Source: Zymobacter sp047495495
GTDB lineage: Bacteria; Pseudomonadota; Gammaproteobacteria; Pseudomonadales; Halomonadaceae
Direction: 5' to 3'
Length of the DNA stretch: 64,000 bases
NCBI RefSeq assembly: GCF_047495495.1
Contig: NZ_CP179930.1
Span: forward strand, 124,001-188,000
Below, in pieces: positions 19,045-26,274 of the stretch. Position numbers and translations under genes: made by a program. Position 1 is the first letter of the stretch; the number at the start of each line of letters is the position of its first letter. Below the pieces are notes generated by a model, which was not told the DNA's origin, did no database searches, and saw only the letters and a list, made by a program, of their open reading frames with translations.

Positions 19045-19593
19045 ATGAAGATCGCCATTCTGTATGCCTCCCGCGAAGGCCAGACGGCCAGTATTGCTGC
19101 TCGCATTACCGAGCTGTTCGAAGTAGCCGGACCCTATCAGTGTGACTGCCTTGACCTCGAACATCTGCCCGAAGACTTTTCCCTTGATCACTACCAAGCG
19201 GTGGTAATGGGCTGCTCCATTCACTACGGACACTTTGCGCCGGTATTTCGCCACTTCGTTGCCGCGCACACCGAGCGCCTGAATGCGATGCCGACAGCGT
19301 TCTTTTCGGTCAGTCTGGTGGCGCGCAAGCCGGGCAAAGATACGCCGGAAACCAATGTGTACACGCGCAAGTTCTTAGAGAAGACGGCGTGGCAGCCGAA
19401 CTACTGCGCGGCGTTTGCTGGGGCGGTGAAGTACGATCTGTATCGCTGGTGGGATCGGCTGATGGTGCAGCTGATTATGGCGATGGGGAAAGGGGAAACC
19501 GGACGGCATGCCCACGTCGAGTATACCGACTGGGACGCTGTCGCCCGGTTCGTACAGCAGGTGCGAACAGATGTTCTGCAAGAAAGGAGCTGA
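19045..19593 (+). CDS. hemG: Menaquinone-dependent protoporphyrinogen IX dehydrogenase
   Basis: 182 residues, matching E. coli HemG (181). It has a flavodoxin-like fold: FMN phosphate loop LYASREGQTASIAARI, SIHYGHFAPVFRHFV, the HemG-specific FFSVSLVARKPGKDTPETN and AGAVKYDLYRWWDRLMVQLI insertion, and the tail YTDWDAVARFV. It oxidises protoporphyrinogen IX to protoporphyrin IX in heme synthesis, passing electrons to quinone at the inner membrane. Start 19045 is chosen because it aligns with HemG and follows AAGGATG. It shares a bidirectional terminator with the convergent crc gene. Confidence 0.93.
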   Translation: MKIAILYASREGQTASIAARITELFEVAGPYQCDCLDLEHLPEDFSLDHYQAVVMGCSIHYGHFAPVFRHFVAAHTERLNAMPTAFFSVSLVARKPGKDTPETNVYTRKFLEKTAWQPNYCAAFAGAVKYDLYRWWDRLMVQLIMAMGKGETGRHAHVEYTDWDAVARFVQQVRTDVLQERS

Positions 19594-19632
19594 AATCACC
19601 CCCTGGCGCATCAGAGGGCGCTGGGGTTCTGC

Positions 19633-19662
19633 TAAAACCCGCAGCGAAGGATGCGGGTTTTA
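19633..19662. terminator. Bidirectional terminator between hemG and crc
   Basis: Perfect 11-bp stem TAAAACCCGCA / TGCGGGTTTTA with an 8-nt loop; A and T runs on either side serve both strands. It overlaps the crc stop codon. Confidence 0.85.
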
Positions 19663-20421
19663 TACAGAGAGCGAGTACTCAACGATGATGGGAGCATATT
19701 CCGAGAATGTCGCTTCCGTATCGATCCACGCCTTTTTCACTGCGCGCTGCAGGTTGGGTCCGACGACCTGATAGTCGAGGCGCCAGCCTTCCTGACGGTT
19801 GCGCGGTACTTCCTGATCCGGTTTCGGCCAGTAGGTGAACTGGTTTTCGCCGCGTTCGACTTCGCGGAACGTGTCGACGAAGCCCATCGGGCCGAACACC
19901 TGATCCATGAACGCACGCTCTTCGGCGCGGAAGCCCGCGGTGAACTGGTTGTCTTGCCAGTTACTGACATCCACCGTGCGGTGCGCGATGTGCCACGTGC
20001 CGCAGATGATGTACTCGCGGCGCTTGCGACGCAGCTTGTTCAGGTAGTCGCTGTACTGCTCGATGAAACGCTGCTTCTCTTCCGGTGCTTCCGGCATCAG
20101 GAATGAGGCAACGCTGAATCGGTCGTAGTCGGCCTGCAGGAAGCGCCCTTCATGATCACACTGTTCGAACCCCAGTCCATACATGATGGCCTTGGGAATC
20201 TGACGACAGTACAGCCCGACGCCGGACATTCCATCCTGTTCGGCATCTAGGAAATAGCCCTCGTAACCTTCTGGGTAGAGGATATTATCGTCCAGCTCAA
20301 AACTTTTGGTCTTGAGATTCTGGACACACACGACATCGGCATCCTGTGCGTGCAGCCAGTCGAGAAAACCTCGCTCGACCGCTTCACGAATGCCGTTGAC
20401 GTTGACGCTGGCAATCTTCAT
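19660..20421 (-). CDS. crc: Crc, catabolite repression control protein (ExoIII-fold, catalytic residues lost)
   Basis: 253 residues with an exonuclease III fold, starting MKIASVNVNGIREAVERGFL. The metal and catalytic positions are replaced: the ExoIII Glu34 position is Asn35 (VCVQNLKTK), Asp151/Asn153 are Thr142/His144 (CGTWHIAH), and the Asp-His dyad is Glu-Tyr (SEYAPI). This, the KLRRKRREYIICG segment and the divergent pyrE neighbour are the hallmarks of Pseudomonas Crc. Crc helps Hfq repress translation of catabolic mRNAs when preferred carbon is present. Start 20421 is set by alignment. DNA repair activity is not expected. Confidence 0.9.
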   Translation of the reverse strand: MKIASVNVNGIREAVERGFLDWLHAQDADVVCVQNLKTKSFELDDNILYPEGYEGYFLDAEQDGMSGVGLYCRQIPKAIMYGLGFEQCDHEGRFLQADYDRFSVASFLMPEAPEEKQRFIEQYSDYLNKLRRKRREYIICGTWHIAHRTVDVSNWQDNQFTAGFRAEERAFMDQVFGPMGFVDTFREVERGENQFTYWPKPDQEVPRNRQEGWRLDYQVVGPNLQRAVKKAWIDTEATFSEYAPIIVEYSLSV

Positions 20422-20543
20422 ACATGGCCCCTTGTTTTGCGCGCGTGTATGATACCCGAGGTTTATCGTTTTTGGGCAAGGATACGCTGATTTTTTCACG
20501 CAACTTTCCCACCTTATCCCGTCATCCTGATCGGAGCGCAGGC

Positions 20544-21197
20544 ATGCACGATTACCAACGCGACTTCATTGCCTCAGCCATTGAAGCCGACGTCCTTTCC
20601 TTTGGTTCCTTTACCCTGAAATCCGGGCGAATCAGCCCTTATTTCTTCAATGCCGGACTTTTCCACGATGGCCGTACCCTGGGTATGCTGGGGCACTGTT
20701 ACGCCGAAGCCCTCGAACGCTCAGGGTTGGAATGTGACGTGCTGTTCGGCCCTGCCTATAAAGGCATCCCGTTGGTCGCTGCTACCAGTGTAGCGCTTTC
20801 TGTCGAGCATCAGCGCAACCTCCCCTATGCGTACAATCGCAAGGAGGCCAAGGATCACGGTGAAGGCGGAACGCTGGTGGGGGCACCGCTTAAGGGCGAT
20901 GTCGTCATCGTCGATGACGTCATCACAGCGGGTACCGCCATCAACGAAGCGCTGGACATCATCCGTGGTCAGGGTGCTCGTCCTGCGGGTATCGTCGTGG
21001 CCCTCGATCGCGAAGAACGTGGCAAGAGCGAACGTTCGGCCATCGAGGAAATCAAGGAACGCCATGGCATCCCGGTCATTCCTATCGTCACGTTGAGCAA
21101 TGTGCTTGACTACTTGATGCAGCACGGTAACAACGCGCTGCAGGCACATGCCGAAGAAATTCGTCTCTATCGAGACCGCTATGGTGTGAAGTCCTGA
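20544..21197 (+). CDS. pyrE: Orotate phosphoribosyltransferase
   Basis: 217 residues, usual length about 213. It starts MHDYQRDFIASAIEADVLSFG with FTLKSGRISPYFFNAG, the conserved OPRTase N-terminus, then DVLFGPAYKGIPL, YNRKEAKDHGEGG and the PRPP-binding loop VVIVDDVITAGTA. It converts orotate and PRPP to OMP in pyrimidine synthesis. The start at 20544 is taken from family alignment; GGAG lies 8 nt upstream. Divergent from crc across about 120 bp. Confidence 0.95.
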   Translation: MHDYQRDFIASAIEADVLSFGSFTLKSGRISPYFFNAGLFHDGRTLGMLGHCYAEALERSGLECDVLFGPAYKGIPLVAATSVALSVEHQRNLPYAYNRKEAKDHGEGGTLVGAPLKGDVVIVDDVITAGTAINEALDIIRGQGARPAGIVVALDREERGKSERSAIEEIKERHGIPVIPIVTLSNVLDYLMQHGNNALQAHAEEIRLYRDRYGVKS

Positions 21198-21359
21198 CGC
21201 CATCTTGCTGTCATTGCTGAAAGAATCCTTCTTTCTGGCGGAATGAATGCGCAAAAAGATTCTATGCTGGTGCGGTTTAGGGTGAATTTTATTTCTGCCT
21301 TGGCCGTTAACAGAGTCAACGCCATTCATTCTGCCATTCACTAGCAAGGGACAACGACA

Positions 21360-21926
21360 ATGCGCCTCCGTATCGCTTGCGGTATTGCCGCCTCTGCCGT
21401 GCTGGCGTTCGCCAGCCAGTCTGCTTCTGCGTTCAGCGTCAACGCCAGCGGCACCAAACACGGCTACAACCTCCAGGCTCGTCAGAGCATCCTGCCGATG
21501 TTCTCCACGACCTTCGATTTCTTCCAGAGCAGCGATAACGATGCACACGGTGATAAGGACCGCGCGTACACCGCGGGTCTGATGTTCAACCCGTACGTGC
21601 CGTTCGTCGATCTGTCTGCGGGTGTCCGCTATCAGTACCAGACCACCGGTTACGGTGATGGCGGCGGCGTCAGCGTGGGGGGTAGCGCTTACGTGCCGAC
21701 CTTCCTGCCAATGACATCCATCGGAGCCTATGGCTTCTACACGCCGAAACAGTTGGCGCACGGCGATGTACACACCAGCAAGGAATACGGCGCACAGGTG
21801 CGCTTCAACCCGATCGCTGACGTGTCTGTCTATGGCGGTTACCGCGTGTTCAGCACCGAGTTCGATAACGAAGGCAGCCATCGCTTGGATCGCGGCCCGT
21901 TCATCGGTGCCAGCGTCGGCTTCTGA
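21360..21926 (+). CDS. YfaZ-family outer-membrane protein
   Basis: 188 residues with a signal peptide (MRLRIACGIAASAVLAFASQ, cleavage after SASA) and a mature part rich in amphipathic beta-strands. Strand patterns such as YTAGLMFNPYVPFVDLSAGV and VRFNPIADVSVYGGYRVFST, ending GPFIGASVGF, form a small barrel with the C-terminal Phe needed for BAM insertion. It matches the YfaZ family, whose function is unknown. SD AAGGGA precedes the start; a strong terminator follows, so it is probably monocistronic. Confidence 0.8.
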   Translation: MRLRIACGIAASAVLAFASQSASAFSVNASGTKHGYNLQARQSILPMFSTTFDFFQSSDNDAHGDKDRAYTAGLMFNPYVPFVDLSAGVRYQYQTTGYGDGGGVSVGGSAYVPTFLPMTSIGAYGFYTPKQLAHGDVHTSKEYGAQVRFNPIADVSVYGGYRVFSTEFDNEGSHRLDRGPFIGASVGF

Positions 21927-21984
21927 CCTATCGTTGCGCCAAGGCATGATGGGCAGTTCTTCTGTTCGCTTCGTTTCATAAAAA

Positions 21985-22010
21985 GGCAGCCCTTCGGGGC
22001 TGCCTTTTTT
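21985..22010 (+). terminator. Rho-independent terminator after the YfaZ gene
   Basis: Perfect 8-bp stem GGCAGCCC / GGGCTGCC with a TTCG tetraloop, A-run before and six T after. Confidence 0.92.
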
Positions 22011-22102
22011 ATTGAGCTGAGCGTTATTCGACACGTAAACTTCATCATCCGAAACAGTGGTCTACCGTCTGTCACTTCTGTTTTGTCACTAGTGACGCTA
22101 TT

Positions 22103-22228
22103 AAGAGGCTGTTTCATAACCTGGGCGATTGCTTTTACCCTTTCCAAAATAGACGGCTTTTACCGCAATTTTGTGATTTGACGTTCCCTTCAATGATATG
22201 GGTATGGGGGTTATGAAACACGCGCTAA
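22103..22228. repeat. MITE-like element with IS5-type ends
   Basis: AAGAGGCTGTTTCATAACC at 22103-22121 has an inverted partner at 22209-22228 sharing GTTTCATAACC and parts of the outer bases. The enclosed 126 bp encodes nothing. The ends resemble those of the IS5-family remnant at 14587, so it may be a non-autonomous derivative of a related IS. Its right edge lies about 15 bp before the next gene. Confidence 0.55.
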
Positions 22229-22243
22229 GGATGAGCTCTGATC

Positions 22244-22600
22244 ATGAATTACGTTATAAAATCAACGATGACGCTAGTATTGGTCAGCGCTTTTTCGCTA
22301 CTGGGTACGCTTTCCATAGCACCGTCGCAGGCGGCTGCGGTAAGCGATGACGCTGTCCGCCAGCAGATGATTCAGGAGTCGCTTGACGACTACCCCGGCA
22401 ACTGTCCTTGTCCCTATAACACTATGCGCAATGGGCGTTCTTGCGGTGGGCGCAGCGCCTATTCGCGGCCGGGCGGTTATTCACCGCTGTGCTACAAGGA
22501 TGATATTTCCGATGAGGAGGTGAGTGACTATCGGCAGTCACACGGTCTGGCGGCGGCCGCCAAACCTCATGCCAAGGGGCGTGCCGCGTCGTCACGATAA
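22244..22600 (+). CDS. Small secreted Cys-rich protein
   Basis: 118 residues: a signal peptide (about 1-31, ending PSQAAA), a short acidic helix, then the compact motif NCPCPYNTMRNGRSCGGRSA followed by YSRPGGYSPLCY, with four cysteines. The end is Ala/Lys-rich. I recognise this Cys motif as recurring in small exported bacterial proteins but know of no function; disulfide bonding in the periplasm is likely. SD AAGGATGAG sits 9 nt before the ATG, at the edge of the MITE-like repeat. Confidence 0.7.
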   Translation: MNYVIKSTMTLVLVSAFSLLGTLSIAPSQAAAVSDDAVRQQMIQESLDDYPGNCPCPYNTMRNGRSCGGRSAYSRPGGYSPLCYKDDISDEEVSDYRQSHGLAAAAKPHAKGRAASSR

Positions 22601-22684
22601 TGTGCCATCCATCGCTCTTTCGTTCGCGCAGTTGGTACACTGAGCGCAGTTCCTTCCTACGTTCATGACAGGTAGCGTCTCCCC

Positions 22685-23152
22685 ATGCTCGACATAGTGC
22701 TGTACGAACCCGAAATTGCGCCGAACACCGGTAACATCATTCGCCTGTGTGCCAACACGGGCTATCGATTGCATCTGATCCGGCCGCTGGGCTTCGAGCT
22801 GGACGATCGTCGCTTAAAACGTGCAGGGTTGGACTACCACGAGTGGGCACGGGTGCAGATCCATGACTCGCTGGATGATTTCATTGCGACGGTTCAGCCG
22901 ACCCGATTGTTTGCACTGTCGACGCGAGGGCGCACCCATCATGATGTGCCGCAGTATCAGGTCGGAGACGCATTGGTGTTCGGTCCTGAAACGCGCGGCT
23001 TGCCGCAAACGTTCCTAGACAGCCTGCCGCCGGGGCAGCGCATCTGCTTGCCGATGCAGGCCAGCAGCCGTAGCCTCAACCTGTCGAATGCCTGTGCAAT
23101 CGTTGTGTACGAAAGCTGGCGTCAACTGGGGTTTAGTGGCGCACTGCATTGA
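22685..23152 (+). CDS. trmL: tRNA (cytidine/uridine(34)-2'-O)-methyltransferase
   Basis: 155 residues (E. coli TrmL 157). It is a SPOUT methyltransferase: MLDIVLYEPEIAPNTGNIIR, CANTGYRLHLIRPLGFELDD, the SAM knot motifs FGPETRGLPQTFLD and ICLPMQASSRSLNLSNACAI. It methylates the wobble ribose of tRNA-Leu isoacceptors. All motifs intact; short single-domain form as expected. Confidence 0.94.
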   Translation: MLDIVLYEPEIAPNTGNIIRLCANTGYRLHLIRPLGFELDDRRLKRAGLDYHEWARVQIHDSLDDFIATVQPTRLFALSTRGRTHHDVPQYQVGDALVFGPETRGLPQTFLDSLPPGQRICLPMQASSRSLNLSNACAIVVYESWRQLGFSGALH

Positions 23153-23275
23153 ATTGGCGTGGTGTGAAGGGTGTATGATCGGCCGCGGTGCTGCACTGCA
23201 CGAGAGCGTTCACTCACGTGGCTCTCGCTGAAAGACCAGCGTTGGAAGATACTGAAGAACGAAGGACACCCTTCC

Positions 23276-24025
23276 ATGATGCACCCCGTAAGAACTCTGC
23301 TGTCTGCCACGCTGCTGGCCTGTATGACCCTGCCTGCCTATGCCTCTGAAAGTGCCCACTGGGGCTACACCGGTGACGGTTCTCCCGAACACTGGGGCGA
23401 TGTGGACACCCGCTTTGCCGAATGCAAGATGGGCCACAACCAATCGCCCATCAATATCCGCCGCAGTGAACATACGCGCCATGCACCGCTAGCGCTGAAG
23501 CTCGGCAGTGGCGAGCAGAAGATCATCAACAACGGCCATACCGTTGAAGTTGTTCCGGAAGGTGGCAAGCCCACCCAGCTGACGCTGGATAGCGACGTTT
23601 ACACTCTGCAGCAGTTCCATTTCCATACGCCTAGCGAAAACACCCTCGACGGTAAGCAGTTCCCGCTCGAAGGCCATTTCGTCTTCATGCATGACGCTCA
23701 ACCGCTGGTGCTGGCCGTCATGTATGAGGATGGCGCTCCCAGCAAGGCGCTGGTGCCGTTCATCAATCAACTGAAGAACGTACCGCATGAAGAAACGGCG
23801 CTGGCTCAGCCCGTCGATCTGAAAGCGCTGCTGCCGCAGTCACTGCACTACTATCGTTTCTCTGGCTCGTTGACGACACCGCCGTGCTCGGAAGGCGTCA
23901 TCTGGCTGGTGCTCGATCATCACGTCAAGCTGAGTTTGGCCCAGCTGGGGGCTTTCGAACAGGCCATCGGTCAGCACAACAACCGTCCTGTTCAGCCGTT
24001 GAATGGTCGTGTCATCACGGATTGA
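23276..24025 (+). CDS. Alpha-class carbonic anhydrase, periplasmic
   Basis: 249 residues with a signal peptide ending LPAYA. The mature part starts HWGYTGDGSPEHWGD and has NQSPINI, the zinc histidines in QFHFHTPSEN and EGHFVFMH, and the C-terminal SGSLTTPPCSEGVIW. It hydrates CO2 to bicarbonate outside the cytoplasmic membrane, helping pH and inorganic carbon balance. The start at 23276 is chosen because the signal peptide begins there and AAGGA lies 9 nt upstream; the longer frame is not protein-like. Followed by a terminator. Confidence 0.93.
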   Translation: MMHPVRTLLSATLLACMTLPAYASESAHWGYTGDGSPEHWGDVDTRFAECKMGHNQSPINIRRSEHTRHAPLALKLGSGEQKIINNGHTVEVVPEGGKPTQLTLDSDVYTLQQFHFHTPSENTLDGKQFPLEGHFVFMHDAQPLVLAVMYEDGAPSKALVPFINQLKNVPHEETALAQPVDLKALLPQSLHYYRFSGSLTTPPCSEGVIWLVLDHHVKLSLAQLGAFEQAIGQHNNRPVQPLNGRVITD

Positions 24026-24076
24026 TGAGGACCCTCTTCCTATAAGGAAGAGAATGTCGCGATAGGCAGGATAAAG

Positions 24077-24110
24077 AAGCGCAGTCGTCTCCATCGGCTG
24101 CGCTTTTTTG
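24077..24110 (+). terminator. Rho-independent terminator after the carbonic anhydrase gene
   Basis: 8-bp stem AAGCGCAG / CTGCGCTT with a 13-nt loop and a run of six T. Confidence 0.75.
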
Positions 24111-24296
24111 CATTGATTTCGTGTGAAAGCCGAGAATAGTTGGGCTTTTGTACCTGATGTGTTGTGATCTGTAATATACGACGTTATCTGCTGTAAACTT
24201 TCGTGGGGGGGGAGCATTATCGTTTGCGTTGCCGGCCCATGCCGAATGAGCATGAGGCACGGTTTTCCCGTCATAGAACAATAACAAGGAAGTGAC

Positions 24297-25958
24297 ATGA
24301 CACTTTTGACTACGCAGCGCACTATCCCGTGGTGGCGCGACAACCTTTGCTACGAAATCTTTCCGCGTTCCTTTGCTGACAGCAATGGTGATGGTGTTGG
24401 TGACTTCAAAGGCATTACGGCACGTCTTAAATATCTGGCCAAGCTAGGCGTCAACAGCATCTGGCTGACCCCGTTCTATCCGTCTCCTCAGGCCGATGCC
24501 GGCTATGACGTTTCCGACTACTGCAATGTTGATCCGATATTCGGAACGCTGGATGATTTCGACATCCTGCTGAAAGAAGCCCATGCCTACGGCATCCGCG
24601 TCATCATTGATATCGTCCCCAACCATACGTCTGACCAGCACCCGTGGTTCAAGCGAGCACTGGCTGCCGCACCGGGTAGCGCCGAACGCGAGTGGTACCA
24701 CTTCCGCGATGGTCTCGGTGAAAACAACGAGCTGCCGCCCAACAACTGGGCCAGCATGTTCGGTGGCAGTGCTTGGAAACGAGTACCGGGCGAGAAACAG
24801 TGGTATCTGCATCTGTTTTCTACCCATCAGCCTGACCTTAACTGGGACAACCCTGCGGTACGCGATGCCTTTGACAGCATTCTTAAGTTCTGGCTGGATC
24901 GTGGTGTCGATGGTCTGCGTATTGATGCCGCCAACAACCTAGTTAAAGCGGCAGGTCTGCCAGATACTACGCCAGAAAATTCAGTCTTCAATGATAATCA
25001 GCACAGTGGCCCGACGATTGACCAAGACGGCGTGCATGACATCTATCGTCGCTGGCGCAAGCTGGTCAATACGTACGATGACCGCCTGATGGTGGCTGAA
25101 GCATTTAACGTACGACCGATCTCCCGCCTCGTGAACTATGTGCGTTCTGATGAGCTGCACCAAGCGTTCAACTTCGACTATCAGCTGTCGAAATGGGGGG
25201 CTACCAACTACCGTGCCATCATCGACAACTATCTGACCAACATGGGGTCTGTTAATGCACCGTGCAGCTGGGTTACCTCAAGCCATGACCAGGTGCGCAT
25301 TGCTACCCGACTGGGTCTGACCACTCCGGGTGCTATCCCGATGGGGCTGGACAGCACGACCGAACAGCCAAACGAACAGCTGGGTCTGGACCGTGCTCGA
25401 GCGCTCATCATGTTGACGATGATCCTGCCGGGAGCGCTCTATCTGTATCAAGGGGAAGAGCTGGGCCTGCCCAACCATACGACGATGGAAGCGCGTTTCC
25501 GTCAGGACCCGCGCTTCTTCGATTCCAACGGTACGATGATCGGCCGTGACGGCGAACGCATCCCTATGCCGTGGAAAGCCAAAGCACCAGCGTTCGGTTT
25601 CGGTCCGAGCGACAAAAGTTGGCTGCCTCAGCCGGACAGCTATGCCGGTTATGCCGCTGATGTACAGGAAAAGGACAAACACTCCACTCTGAACCTCTAT
25701 CGTCGCCTGATCGCGCTGCGCACGCAGAACGCGCTGGGCACCGGTTCGCTGCAGTGGTTCGATTCCCCACGCAACGACGTACTGGTTGCACGTAACGGCA
25801 GCATCTGCATCTACATCAACTTCGGCTATGCACCGCTGGATCTGCCGGCAGGCAAGGTCATTGCCCAAAGTCGGCCGGGTATCGACAAAGGGACGCAGCT
25901 GCCAGGTAACGCCGCTGTCTGGCTGGCACTGGATGAAACGCCCCACACACAGGCGTGA
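24297..25958 (+). CDS. Alpha-glucosidase, GH13 (Halomonas HaG-like)
   Basis: 553 residues with no signal peptide, so cytoplasmic. (beta/alpha)8 motifs in order: IWLTPFYPSPQADAGYDVSD, VIIDIVPNHTSDQHPWF, GVDGLRIDAANN (nucleophile Asp210), MVAEAF (acid/base Glu268), SSHDQVR (third acid) and a C-terminal beta domain. The sequence follows the GH13_23 oligo-1,6/alpha-glucosidase group, including the Halomonas enzyme that hydrolyses maltose and transglucosylates. Region VII reads SSHD where most relatives have NHD. SD AAGGAAGTGAC overlaps the start region. It probably splits imported maltose. Confidence 0.9.
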   Translation: MTLLTTQRTIPWWRDNLCYEIFPRSFADSNGDGVGDFKGITARLKYLAKLGVNSIWLTPFYPSPQADAGYDVSDYCNVDPIFGTLDDFDILLKEAHAYGIRVIIDIVPNHTSDQHPWFKRALAAAPGSAEREWYHFRDGLGENNELPPNNWASMFGGSAWKRVPGEKQWYLHLFSTHQPDLNWDNPAVRDAFDSILKFWLDRGVDGLRIDAANNLVKAAGLPDTTPENSVFNDNQHSGPTIDQDGVHDIYRRWRKLVNTYDDRLMVAEAFNVRPISRLVNYVRSDELHQAFNFDYQLSKWGATNYRAIIDNYLTNMGSVNAPCSWVTSSHDQVRIATRLGLTTPGAIPMGLDSTTEQPNEQLGLDRARALIMLTMILPGALYLYQGEELGLPNHTTMEARFRQDPRFFDSNGTMIGRDGERIPMPWKAKAPAFGFGPSDKSWLPQPDSYAGYAADVQEKDKHSTLNLYRRLIALRTQNALGTGSLQWFDSPRNDVLVARNGSICIYINFGYAPLDLPAGKVIAQSRPGIDKGTQLPGNAAVWLALDETPHTQA

Positions 25959-25963
25959 ATGAG

Positions 25964-25979
25964 TGTGTCACGTGAAACA
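25964..25979. promoter_or_regulatory. parS-like site (one mismatch)
   Basis: TGTGTCACGTGAAACA differs at one base from the parS consensus; intergenic between the alpha-glucosidase and rep, 2.5 kb from the perfect site at 28466. Confidence 0.5.
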
Positions 25980-26010
25980 TCGGTGTGCGTGACTGATCAC
26001 TTATCGTATT

Positions 26011-26044
26011 CGATAGCACTGCTCGATTGAGGGCAGTGCTATCG
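26011..26044. terminator. Strong hairpin, possible terminator after the alpha-glucosidase gene
   Basis: Perfect 12-bp stem CGATAGCACTGC / GCAGTGCTATCG with a 10-nt loop. It is followed only by GCGTTTC, so termination is uncertain. Confidence 0.5.
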
Positions 26045-26274
26045 GCGTTTCAAGACAAGTGTTTGTCCCGCTTTTTCCAATATGAATCTGACCTCTTTCT
26101 CTTCTCTTTCCTTCCTGCGGTGATGCATTCCTGCTTTGATGCGACACCATCTTCATGCCTTTCATGGGGTTGTCGCTGGCCGATGTTCTCGTACCCGTGA
26201 CGGCTGGGAGGCAGGTGGCCTAACGTAGTATCATGCCCCTCCCAAGTACGAACCTTTCAGGAGGCGGCCTCACC

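Noticed and set aside
19660..20421. Exonuclease III (xthA)
   Set aside because: All catalytic and metal-binding residues are replaced and pyrE is divergent, so Crc is the better name.
20721..22034. 437-codon open frame antisense to pyrE and the YfaZ gene
   Set aside because: It spans two real genes and a terminator with no recognisable motif; a shadow of GC-rich coding DNA.
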